The notes beneath the pieces are model-generated. The model ran no database searches. It had not been told where the DNA came from and saw only the letters and a program-made list of their open reading frames with translations. The position numbers were made by a program, and so were the translations under genes. DNA of 64,000 bases from Saccharina japonica (taxonomy: Eukaryota; Sar; Phaeophyceae; Laminariales; Laminariaceae): assembly GCA_008828725.1 (NCBI GenBank), contig MEHQ01004485.1, positions 124,001-188,000 on the forward strand, written 5' to 3'. Numbering within the stretch: position 1 is the first letter of the stretch; each line of letters begins with the position of its first letter. Below are positions 21,429-33,230 of the stretch, one piece after another.

Positions 21429-22790
21429 CGAGGTACGCTTGTACCCCAAGTGTTGCAGTGCTGGTTTAGTCGCGTCCATGTGTGTTGATAGAACGCTGCA
21501 GCGACTCGTCCAGCACAGCAGCAGCACTACAACGCTGCAGAGTACAGTAAACCTCTCGCGGCCTGCATTTTGTGACGGACAAGCTGCTGCTGCACAACAC
21601 AGCAGTAATAGACGTGTGGAAAAAATCTTGCAGTGAGACGAACTATCACCGCAGCGTGACCGTTTGTAAATGGTAACTCGCGCTAAGGAGGAGACAGCAC
21701 GCTTGAAAGACACACAGTCCTGCATAGTCGGTAAAAATATGTAATGATTGCTACTTCTTTACCTGATCATTATATTTTCCATCTGACAATGTATAGCGCT
21801 TGTTCCAATCATATGTATACGCTACTGGTGCCTGGCCGTTGCGAGCTGTGAACATCACAATCAACTAGGGGCTCCTCTCGCTGCACCGGGATATCAAAGG
21901 TTGGGGGATTTAGATCTAGGCTGGGATTAGCCCAGGCGATTCTATAGTGGGATAGCGAATGTTCAATGGGCATTGTACATACGATAGCGAGATAACAAGT
22001 CATAACGAGCAGGACAGCGAGTACCGCTGGATAGGTCGGTGCCTACGGTTGGCGCCTTTCAATTCTCCTACGAGTACATAGCTCTCTTGCATGCGGCATG
22101 ATCACTTAAAGTGTCATACGTAGCGGGTACAAGGTACCAGGTATCATATTATAGGGTTAATGTGTTAATATAGTTGTACGCTGCAGCACCAGCGGTGGCA
22201 GTATATCATCGCGGACAAGATGAACAAACCAACACACAGTGCCGCAGAAGGACAGAGTACGGACTACTGCAGCAGCAGCACCGTCCTGCTGTACTTGAAT
22301 AGCATGCCTTACAAAAGACCATACACCCCCTCGCCCACCCTGGAAGTCATCGACCCACCCACTAACCCCTCCACGCAGCATGCCAAACAGCAGCACGGCA
22401 GTACACGCTAAGCCACAAAAAAAGCCAAAACAGCAACCTGCGAACGTCGGTCCCACATACTCAGCTGTACGCACAAGTCACACGTTTCGACGGAAAATCG
22501 CGATTTTTTTTAACAATTTGCTACATTTCGGACTGCATGCACGAATCTGTATTAATCAATCACCCTAACAATGATTTGAGAGGATTATGGTGTGAGTTCG
22601 CTTTCGTACCCAAGTAGTTTGGTCAAACAAGGGATGCCATGGCGCGAGAACGATAGCCTGGCTTCCTACCCATGCTGTCTCGCCCCTACTGAGGCCAACA
22701 CCGCATTCATGTATTAACTTGTCTTACCTCCGGAAATTTCCGCCAGTTCCTCCACCACGACGCCGTAAAACTAATGCTGGATAGACCGGT

Positions 22791-25700
22791 AGCTTAATGC
22801 AGTTAGGAGTTTGACCACTTGAAGGCGTCTGTCACGCTCCTCATTTCCACCGTTCTTGTATGTTTCTGAATGCTGATTATAATCACAGCTGGCTTTCCTG
22901 TACTGCTGTACACAGTACTCGTATGCACAGCCTGTTTGTTGTGCACGGCGAGCCAACGCCGCACAGTAATGGGCACGAGCAAACGAGTACGTCTGCGCCT
23001 CTGCTGCTGCTGTAAAAACCACGCTGCTGCTGCTGCTGCTGCTGCTGTGCAAGTATAATGGCCCAAAGCGCACAGCGTACAACAAGCTCTGCAGACACAA
23101 ATCGACAACCCGACTCTCTAAACTCATCGGTGTTGCTGGTGGCGGTGCGGGTGGCGGGAGCAGCTATACAGGGGAAGCCAAAATATGCATGTGTACATGT
23201 GTACGTATTCGTATGCACATCTCTGCTTGTTTTGCACGGCGAACCAAAGCCGATGTACTTTTTTGTTTCGGTTTGCACCACAGTGAAGGGCAGGACCAAA
23301 CGAATACGTCTGCGCCGTTTGCACAGCTGCTGCTGTTGCTGCTGCTGGTGTAGAAATTCACGCTGCCGCTGCTGCTGTGCGTAGGATAGGAGTATAATGG
23401 CGGCCTTTCAAATCTGCCCAAAACACAAAATACCCAGGAAATATGTATCTCAGATACCTGGTACACCGTACGCAGTTACGCATCTAAGCACAGCAGTACG
23501 CAGATATATACATGGCGATAATTACCGGGTACTTATAAAATACCGGTGCCATCGTCATCCACGGGTTTAGTTTCGATGATGAGCTTTGCTCGACAGATAG
23601 GCTCAAGGCGGGCGGATGTTCCTCAATCGACCGTCACCTTGCCACCAGATGCCTGGGAAGAGAGAACATGCAGCACACGGACTGCTTGAAGTGGGCCAAG
23701 CTTTCGTATTTTTTCTCGAGGGAGGTGTGGTTATTACCACAGCCACTACTACTATTAATACTACACTTTATATTGTTTTTTTGTAGGTGATGTGGTGACT
23801 GATTCTTCGGTTTCTTTGTACGTATCGTACACTGGTGTACGTTCTTCACTACGCAACCTCCGATGGCTCCTCGGGACATCCTGTAAACATCTGATATGTT
23901 TCTCGTAGTTTCGAGACACAGAAACAAAGGGCAACCACGCGGTACTGCTGTGCATCAGAACATCGAAAGGGTGGACAGGGTTTGTCTCGGCTGTGCTCGC
24001 TGCCGCCAGCCGCCAGCACACCTACTAACTGTTGTCTATCTATATCCCACAACATGCACGATGCACGACCTGTAGTATATTGGAATGAGACGCAGTGTCT
24101 CTCTGACGGTTTATATACTCAAGAATGCGGCGGATCACCTAAAAATCAGACAAGGGTTGGAAAAAGTATCCGAAAAAATGAATTACTTGATTTTAGAGTA
24201 CCTTCTTCGCTGAATCCTGACAACTAACTCTGTTGCGGCAACCTCCCCCCTTAGGCCATTTCTTATGGGGTTTTTTTCAGGTTCATAAATGGACCCCTTT
24301 TGACTCGTCTGTTTGTGAATTCGTCCTTAGAATCTTGCAAGCAGGTGTGGTTTCTTATGATGGCGTATGGCAAAAAACACGTTCTGTTTTTTTTTCATGC
24401 GACACGGGGACCACCTAAAACGAGGCACAACGCACCACCCAGGTAGAATGTACGATAAAATTGAAACAGCATTATGAGTAGTGTTACGAGTACATAGAAA
24501 GAGCAGCTGTGGAGGTACGACGCTCAATCGTACTTACTCGTACGAGTACGAATACAAAGTTAGAATCGACTTGCCCCCATCATCGCCCAGCACGTGCCGC
24601 CTCTGCGCGCCAAGCGAGCAGCGACGGCATCCAGATACCGAGCGTGCTCGACGAATCGAGAGCATTGTGTTGGCTTTTACGTTGGCGGACACGTTAAAAC
24701 GCAGGCTCACAGCAGCAACAAAAACAGCGACCTGGTACTACATATCCGAGATGCCAGGCAGATATATCGTCTACAACAAACCCCTGACGATCTATCACAT
24801 CCACCGCATCGTCCCTCCCCGATGCCGTGGTGAGAGTTCTTGGCTGACAGCCGGGCGAGTCTAAGCTTGTTCTTGATTAAGGGTCGGGCGAGCGCGGGCT
24901 TGTACGCGACCGCTTCGGTCTGTAAATTATGGAACAGGTCTACTGGTGTGCCGGGTAGACGACACAACAATACGTACGAGTGCTGACTGTTGTAACACCA
25001 AACACAGTACTCATAATAAAACCTATACGAAGGTTCCAATATGAACCTCAGTTTGTAACCGCTGGCCGGGTTCATTCTGGGGCGCGGAATCTGGGGCGCA
25101 GAATGAACGAGGTGGCCTGTTCAAACTGATGTTGACCTTTTTTGTGGTCAAACGTGCCGTGGTTTAGAGGTCCGTAAGATGCGTTTTTTTTTGTGCTTTG
25201 TAAAAAGGGGTCCATTTATGAACCTCAAAAACAAATCCCAAAACAGACGGCCTTATATCACAGATCAAGTAATTGTTTTTCGGATACTTTTACGAATCCG
25301 TGATGGGATCCAGGTGTTCCGTCGCCTTAGTTCAGCCAGCCAACAAGGTACGTTCTATTTTGTTTTCCATGTGGTCATTTCATTTAGCTACTATCATATA
25401 ATTTTTACACCATACCTTTGGTACGGATTTATGAATACCTGGTATATACAACGAAGGGATCTTCCCTTGGAGTGTGCATTACGACTATTAATATTAATAT
25501 AAACACTTTACACCTATACCCATGACCTATGAATGACTTTAAAACAAGCAATCGATGATTTGTTGTGCGTATCTGGATACCGAGAGGCCGAGAGCGAGGT
25601 ACTAGGGATGTACATCAACTCTTTTTCGGGGTTGATTTGATTGTTGATTAATTTGTCCCAATCGTGTTGATTTAATCATGATTAGTTGATTAGTATCAAC

Positions 25701-27499
25701 ACAATCAACTACACGATTGATGTGATTAATAATCATGATTATCGGTTGATTGTTGATGGTTTTCACGGTTACACCACAAAACGCCTCTTTTTGATTCAAA
25801 AATAATCAACTAATCATGATTAATTTCAAAAATCAACTAATCATGATTAATTTCAATAATCAACTAATCATGATTAATTTCAATAATCAACTAATCACTG
25901 ATTAGTTAATTTGTGGCAATGTGCGCCGGAAAGATTTTTATTTACGGTTACATCACAAAACGCCCCTTTTTTATTCAAAAATAATCAACTAATCATGATT
26001 ATGTTCAAGAATCAACTAATCATCACTAGTTGATTTATAATCAACAATCAACAATAATTAATCACATCACGTGATTAAAATTAATCACCAAAAATAATCA
26101 TAATCAACACGTGATTATGAGTTGATGTACATCCCTACGAGGTACGCTTGTACCCCAAGTGTTGCAGTGCTGGTTTAGTCGCGTCCATGTGTGTTGATAG
26201 AACGCTGCAGCGACTCGTCCAGCACAGCAGCAGCACTACAACGCTGCAGAGTACAGTAAACCTCTCGCGGCCTGCATTTTGTGACGGACAAGCTGCTGCT
26301 GCACAACACAGCAGTAATAGACGTGTGGAAAAAATCTTGCAGTGAGACGAACTATCACCGCAGCGTGACCGTTTGTAAATGGTAACTCGCGCTAAGGAGG
26401 AGACAGCACGCTTGAAAGACACACAGTCCTGCATAGTCGGTAAAAATATGTAATGATTGCTACTTCTTTACCTGATCATTATATTTTCCATCTGACAATG
26501 TATAGCGCTTGTTCCAATCATATGTATACGCTACTGGTGCCTGGCCGTTGCGAGCTGTGAACATCACAATCAACTAGGGGCTCCTCTCGCTGCACCGGGA
26601 TATCAAAGGATGGGGGATTTAGATCGAGGCTGGGATTAGCCCAGGCGATTCTATAGTGGGATAGCGAATGTTCAATGGGCATTGTACATACGATAGCGAG
26701 ATAACAAGTCATAACGAGCAGGACAGCGAGTACCGCTGGATAGGTCGGTGCCTACGGTTGGCGCCTTTCAATTCTCCTACGAGTACATAGCTCTCTTGCA
26801 TGCGGCATGATCACTTAAAGTGTCATACGTAGCGGGTACAAGGTACCAGGTATCATATTATAGGGTTAATGTGTTAATATAGTTGTACGCTGCAGCACCA
26901 GCGGTGGCAGTATATCATCGCGGACAAGATGAACAAACCAACACACAGTGCCGCAGAAGGACAGAGTACGGACTACTGCAGCAGCAGCACCGTCCTGCTG
27001 TACTTGAATAGCATGCCTTACAAAAGACCATACACCCCCTCGCCCACCCTGGAAGTCATCGACCCACCCACTAACCCCTCCACGCAGCATGCCAAACAGC
27101 AGCACGGCAGTACACGCTAAGCCACAAAAAAAGCCAAAACAGCAACCTGCGAACGTCGGTCCCACATACTCAGCTGTACGCACAAGTCACACGTTTCGAC
27201 GGAAAATCGCGATTTTTTTTAACAATTTGCTACATTTCGGACTGCATGCACGAATCTGTATTAATCAATCACCCTAACAATGATTTGAGAGGATTATGGT
27301 GTGAGTTCGCTTTCGTACCCAAGTAGTTTGGTCAAACAAGGGATGCCATGGCGCGAGAACGATAGCCTGGCTTCCTACCCATGCTGTCTCGCCCCTACTG
27401 AGGCCAACACCGCATTCATGTATTCACTTGTCTTACCTCCGGAAATTTCCGCCAGTTCCTCCACCACGACGCCGTAAAACTAATGCTGGATAGACCGGT
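22791..27499. repeat. 4.7 kb tandem duplication, unit 2
   Basis: This is the second unit, starting at AGCTTAATGC immediately after unit 1's GACCGGT and ending at the same GACCGGT (27,493-27,499). After that the original sequence continues as GCCTCTAGTGGG. The near identity means either a very recent duplication or an assembly duplication of one locus. Confidence 0.9.
25603..26137. mobile_element. hAT-type MITE, copy in unit 2
   Basis: This is the duplicate of the element at 20,895-21,428, with the same terminal inverted repeats and the same CGAGGTAC duplication (25,595-25,602 and 26,138-26,145). It was copied with the surrounding unit rather than by a new insertion. It differs by three substitutions and one extra T, all within the first 140 bp. 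Confidence 0.88.
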
Positions 27500-27854
27500 G
27501 CCTCTAGTGGGTGTTCACGTGGCCCTCAGCGCTGGTTCTGGTGGCCTTTGGTGCGGCCAACCAAGGGGTTTCCTACAATTAATGGAGGCGGTGTATTGCT
27601 GTCAAAATTACACGAGCCCTGCGGTAAAACTTCCTTGCCATAATTGTGAGATTCCCCAATCCTAAGTAACGTCATATCCTTTGCAGCCAATCATCAATGG
27701 CGCCAGTGGCACTGAGTTTTCGACACCCCGCGTGGCAGTATCGACCTGGAGGGACTCGGGTGTTGCCCTCGCGTTGATGGAGGTGGTGCTACCTTCATTT
27801 TGGAGCCCCAACCGAATAGCGATCAGCCGATGTGGTTGGGGTTTCCTACTGCGC
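26926..27854. repeat. 0.93 kb duplication, copy A
   Basis: The copy begins AAGATGAACAAACCAACACA and ends at GGGTTTCCTACTGCGC. It spans the junction at 27,499, so it arose from, or was re-copied with, the right-hand end of unit 2. Short frames in it have no recognisable product. Confidence 0.85.
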
Positions 27855-27953
27855 CACGAGGCAAGAATTCCACAATAACGCCTGCGAATATATACGCAAC
27901 CCTCTACAACGTTTGTAACCGTCGTTGCTGACACGATCCAAACGAACACGGAG

Positions 27954-28883
27954 AAGATGAACAAACCAACACACAGTGCCGCAGAAGGATAGAGTACGGA
28001 CTACTGCAGCAGCAGCACCGTCCTGCTGTACTTGAATATAATTCCTTACAAAAAACCATACATCCCCTCGCCTACCCTGGAACCCATCGACCCACCCACT
28101 AACCCCTCCACGCAGCATGCCAAACAGCAGCACGGCAGTACACGCTAAGCCACAAAAAAAAGCCAAAACAGCAACCTACGAACGTCGGTCCCACATACTC
28201 AGCTGTACGCACAAGTCACACGTTTCGACGGAAAATCGCGATTGTTTTTTACAATTTGATACATTTCGGACTGCATGCACGAATCTGTATTAATCTATCA
28301 CCCTAACAATGATTTGAGAGGATTATGGTGTGAGTTCGCTTTCGTACCCAAGTAGTTTGGTCAAACAAGGGATGCCATGGCGCGAGAACGATAGCCTGGC
28401 TTCCTACCCATGCTGTCTCGCCCCTACTGAGGCCAACACCGCATTCATGTATTAACTTGTCTTACCTCCGGAAATTTCCGCCAGTTCCTCCACCACGACG
28501 CCGTAAAACTAATGCTGGATAGACCGGTGCCTCTAGTGGGTGTTCACGTGGCCCTCAGCGCTGGTTCTGGTGGCCTTTGGTGCGGCCAACCAAGGGGTTT
28601 CCTACAATTAATGGAGGCGGTGTATTGCTGTCAAAATTACACGAGCCCTGCGGTAAAACTTCCTTGCCATAATTGTGAGATTCCCCAATCCTAAGTAACG
28701 TCATATCCTTTGCAGCCAATCATCAATGGCGCCAGTGGCACTGAGTTTTCGACACCCCGCGTGGCAGTATCGACCTGGAGGGACTCGGGTGTTGCCCTCG
28801 CGTTGATGGAGGTGGTGCTACCTTCATTTTGGAGCCCCAACCGAATAGCGATCAGCCGATGTGGTTGGGGTTTCCTACTGCGC
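27954..28883. repeat. 0.93 kb duplication, copy B
   Basis: Offset is 1028-1029 bp from copy A, with a 99-bp unique spacer between the copies. The first 300 bp carry about 15 differences from copy A, while the remaining 600 bp are almost identical. The two parts therefore have different histories. Confidence 0.85.
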
Positions 28884-29560
28884 GGGACGGTGTCGACCCG
28901 AGGGGAACACGATTGGATGTGAAGAGTTACAGAGGCATTGCCGAACCGCGGATGAGGCCCTATCGACCGGGCGCTGGTTTATTTTCGAGCCGCTGCCCAT
29001 GAACGATTGACCGGTGGGGTTGGGGTTTCCACACCGTGCGAGGCAGTGTCGACCAGGGGAAAATCATTTTCGTCACCGGGTTGTTTGAGTTGAAGATCGA
29101 AGGAGGGATTTGCCAACTGGGTTTTGGGGCCCTATCGTCCCCAATTGGCGCCGGCTTTATTCTCGAGCCTCAGCCAATCGGCGATCGACCGGTAGGTTGA
29201 GGTGTCCACAGCGTTTATAGAACGTTCGAGCCGATGCGTCTCTGGTTTCGTCCCCGGGTGTTCGCCGATACGGGGATGGGGCCCTGACGCCCAAGGGTGC
29301 GGCAAGACTGGGGGGTTCCCCCGGGGTGAACTTCCCTTCGCGCGCGCCGTGACCCCTCATTGGCCAAGCGCGGGCGGGGGACCTCCCTTGACCAATGGGA
29401 ACCAGGCTCGGAAAACGCTGGGATGAAATATGTTGAATGTCATATGGATACGTATATCTATTGCATCCGCGAACCATCTGCTACTGTTAACTGGTAAGGC
29501 GGACGGGGGCGGGGGGGGGGGGGCGTCATCGATTCGTAGTACACTGTGGTCCAGTTCACC
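28884..29560. repeat. degenerate GC-rich repeat block
   Basis: Phrases of the type GGCGCYGG...TTTATTYTCGAGCC...CGATYGACCGGT are repeated about every 180 bp, continuing a theme already present at 27.7-27.85 kb. A G-run lies at about 29,507-29,523. No gene is supported. It may be the end region of the old retroelement next to it. Confidence 0.45.
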
Positions 29561-29599
29561 GCCCTGATGACGCTGAAGACCCTAATGATCCTTGGAAAG

Positions 29600-32500
29600 C
29601 TCTCCGTAAGGTGTTGGAGATCGGCGAAAAACGTTTGACCTTAATCAGGCCCGGGTCGTCGAGAAGGCGAACGATTTAGCAGTCGGCTGAGCATTTTTCG
29701 GTGGAGGCGAGAGTCGATACTTTGCCAAACCTTCACTGCGTGCCTTGTACCGGATGCGCGTGGTCCGGCAGGAAGTGTTGAAGAGCTGAAACAAAACGAC
29801 CATTGAGCGCGCGAGACGAAGCTGTATCAAGGGGCTAGGAAAATGTCGTCCCGGGACCACGATGATTCTCAACGACCAGCCCGGTTGCGCATATGTCCGT
29901 ATAATCGGTTGGCCTGCGATTCTGGGCAAGGACAACCGGCCGGTAGCAAAGGATGTGAAACCGGTGTTATTGAACGTCCCCTTAGTGTTTTCAAGATGCG
30001 CTGATGAACCTGTCTCCGTGGGTCTTGTAAACGACGACGACACCTTCACGGCCGCCACCCAGTTTGTTGTTCAAGATATGGTCACCTACCTCGAGGCGTT
30101 CAGACGACGGCGAAATTTCGTCGAGGGTGACGTAAAAAGTCGGAGACTTGGACGAAACAGAGCTGAGCACATACCTGATGAGGTCGGCTGGGATACACTT
30201 TGTCAGGTCTTGAATGTGGTCGAGGTTCCGGCAGGAATTGCATCGAACAACGGACACGAGACATGTTTGTCGTGTTCTGTCACGTAAGAGGAACGGACAA
30301 AGTACAAGAGCTTATCTTGATGCGTTGACCGTCAGGGCCGACGGCAAGAGTCCTGAATTGGCCGATCCAGTTGAAAAAGAGATTGATATTGAGGACGACT
30401 CATCGGTCCCTTTTCTGGCGCCTTCGCGGATGGCAACAGCCGTGTTGTAGGTCCGCGCACACTGACCGATGTAAAATGGGAGTGAATTGCGGAGGGCGTC
30501 CATGATGGAGGGGTTGCGACGGTTTAGACGCAATATGTAGATGCCGTGGAGTTCTCGAACGGCGCGGTAGGCGCGTTGTTGGCGAGCGGTGGCGACGTCG
30601 ATTTACGCTAGCTGATCCCGGTTGAGATTTTATTGGCTACCGGTGGTTGGGTAGTTAAAGACGACGAATAGGAGTCGAACAAGCCGGCCAATGTGACCTT
30701 TGTGGGGGAAACGACCGGTGGCGGTGCTGATGGAGTTGTTTTAGTCGCTCTCGACGCGCGGCAGTGGTATGTCCCAGTATTGTTGTTGTCCGTGGCCCAC
30801 CATAGCGAGAAGCTGAGCCGTAATGCGATTGATCTAATCTACCGAGATATGACGCTGGTGGCGAGCTTGTTGGTGCCGAGGCGCTCTAAACAAGCGCGGG
30901 CGATGGAGAGGCGACGAGTACCCTGGAAGCCGAAACCAGAAGAGTGCTAGCGACCACGGCCGCTCGCTCGGGGCTGGAAGGCGATTCGACAGTGTGGGCA
31001 AGGGTAGAGATGATGCCGATAGAAACGCGACAGGCGAGTCCACGGTGGGGTCTTGAACGTAGCGTTGACCAGCGGAGAAGCTATGAGGCGAGTCGTTGGT
31101 GAGGTCTTGGGAAGAGAGAAGACCAGGGGTAAAGCTGCGAGGCGAACTGGCCACTGGGTCTCGAGCTGAACTGCGACCGAGACGGAGGCTGCGAGGCGAT
31201 TCGGCGGTGACATCTTCATAAACGCTGGGGCCTTTGGAATAGCTGCGGGGCGACACTGCAGCGAGGGTATTGGCCAAAGCGGGGGGCGAGAGGGAAGCTG
31301 TGTAGCGATCCGGCGGCGATGAGCGAAACGAAGGCTGAGAACAAGGCTTCCAGGCGATGCGAGGACGATTTTTTTATCATAAAGTGATGAAGCAGCAAAG
31401 GTGTGACGCAAAACAGTGGCAGTTTTTGTAACATCGATTGGAGCCATACACGTCTGAGACGAGTCCAAGATATCCATATGCGTTCCGTGACATTGGAAAG
31501 GACCGAAGTCGTTGGTGGTGTAGGGAAGTGGTGGGATGGGGTTGAAGGTACTTGAAGCTGGCGCAGCGAGCCCACCTCAGCCGATGCCTGGGGTGGAAGG
31601 CTCGATCGGAGTGCAACTGCAGGCTTGGATAAGGTAGATACCGACAGTGTCAAAGATGGTAAGGTGGTTGGGGCCGATTAGATCGAGATCGGGGGCGGGT
31701 TGTGGAAGACGCGAAACAAATCAAGCTTGTCATTAGCCGAGCCTTTCCGATACCCTAGCACGAAGTGTAAGAGTAAGATGATACAAAGTCCAGCCAGCGC
31801 TAGAGCTTGGTATTCTTACGGTCGGAGTAGACGAGAAACGTGGTAGACCAGCCATGGCTGCGGAGGTGTTTGATGGCCCATGCGATGCTACCAGCTTCGC
31901 GTTCAAAGGGGGTTTAGAATCATTCGTTTTCGAGGGTGCTGCGACTGATGAAGACGATGGGGCGTGCGGAGCCATCGGGTTAGTTCTGCTATATGGTTGC
32001 GAAGCCGTTCATGATGGTGTCGCAGTGGGAACCGACAGCGATGGAAGTTGTCGGCGACGTGTTCCAGTCCGAGTAGACAACACTCGGGGGTGTGGCTAGT
32101 TCACTGACGACCTGGTGAACGAAAGGTTCCATTTCCGGGGTGAAGACGGAATTGACACCCTGCTGATGCAGTGCGTGGATGGGATGGAGCCAAATCGACA
32201 TATTCCTCAGGTGTTAACGGTTGAACCCAATGCCTGCGACCAGTGAATGGGTTGGCGCAGTGTTCTTGAGCATAAGCATCTTGGTTAGTGGCGTGACCTT
32301 GTCAGCGTCAAATATAACGACGCAGGAGAAGATGTTGTGTTTTGGAAAATCGGCGTGGGTGGCGCCAAGCTTGGCTTCGAAGGGCTGACGCTTCAGGAAA
32401 ATTTTCTGAAGGCGTTCGAAGAGGGAGCGGATGCTGGTCAGGTGGGCCGCGTAGTTGGAGTCTCAAACGACGACGTCATCGAGGTACGCTGCTACCTGAT

Positions 32501-33230
32501 CGATGTCCATGATGACCACGTTGATGATCTTGACGAAGCACCTGGGTGCGGCGTTGCTACGTTTGGGAATGACGAGCCACTCTAAATCTCATGTGGGCGT
32601 GTCGAATCTAGTCAGGGTTCTCTATATCCTTGTCAATGGTGATTTGGTGGAACGAAGACACGAGACCGAGCAGGGAGAAGATTTATCCTTTGCGTTAGGA
32701 ATCGAGGACTGCACCGACGCGGAACACCGAGAGCTGGCTAAGGCAGCTAAGGGTGCTGAGCTGCTTGTAATTCGCCGTTTTCCGGACTGTGCCGTCCTTC
32801 TTGAGGATGAAGACCATAGAACCGGCATTCTGAGAGGTCGAGCGAGTGCTGTATGCGGCTTCCAGTGAGGTAATAGGAGCGTACAGCATCCGCCTGCTTC
32901 ACGAGGTTGGTGTTGATGCCGTAGGGTCAGGAACAGACGGGAGCGCTATTCCGGGGGGATAGAGGTCATAATAAACGGAATGAGGGAGCATGAGCCAAAG
33001 TCTGGTATGGACGTTAAAAAAATACCCGGGAACTAGCAGAGGACGTCGCCCATTACTGTGATAACCGTAACGGGAGAGTAAGCCGATCCCAGAGGCGGAA
33101 GAAGAATTCCCCTAGGTCGATGTCCAGGCGATTCAGCAGCTCGAAAAGGGTGTCGTTTGTGTACGCGGGTCGGCAGCGGGCAGTCCATCGTTGGCACTGG
33201 GCGTCTTGACGTGCATGGCAAAGATGTCCC
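29600..33230 (-). mobile_element. broken Ty3/Gypsy-type retroelement (fossil)
   Basis: On the minus strand, reverse transcriptase is recognisable at about 32.3-32.9 kb, with the YLDD catalytic box near 32,467-32,490 and an upstream KKDGTVR-type motif. It is followed by an RNase H-like region at about 31.7-32.2 kb. This order fits Ty3/Gypsy pol. I do not securely recognise gag, protease or integrase, and I found no matching long terminal repeats, so the outer ends are approximate. The element is clearly broken, with many interruptions, and looks old. Confidence 0.7.
31020..31360 (-). repeat. 54-bp tandem repeats inside the retroelement span
   Basis: Phrases like AGCTGCGAGGCGA (plus-strand reading) recur at about 31,080, 31,134, 31,188, 31,242 and 31,299, with a weaker copy at about 31,027. 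The spacing is 54 bp with one of 57 bp. On the minus strand this gives an 18-residue unit with a conserved S-P-R/H-S core. The length is a multiple of three, so it expanded without changing frame. Confidence 0.75.

Larger units (their letters stand above)
18083..22790. repeat. 4.7 kb tandem duplication, unit 1
   Basis: The unit starts at AGCTTAATGCAGTTAGGAG inside R1 and ends at GATAGACCGGT. It is followed directly by unit 2, with an offset of exactly 4708 bp that becomes 4709 after a 1-bp difference in the MITE. By eye I find about six substitutions and one indel between the units. The unit contains a diverged CTG-bearing pair (about 18,193-18,360 and 18,495-18,695), a long inverted repeat (19.4-20.6 kb) and a hAT-type MITE. 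Confidence 0.9.
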
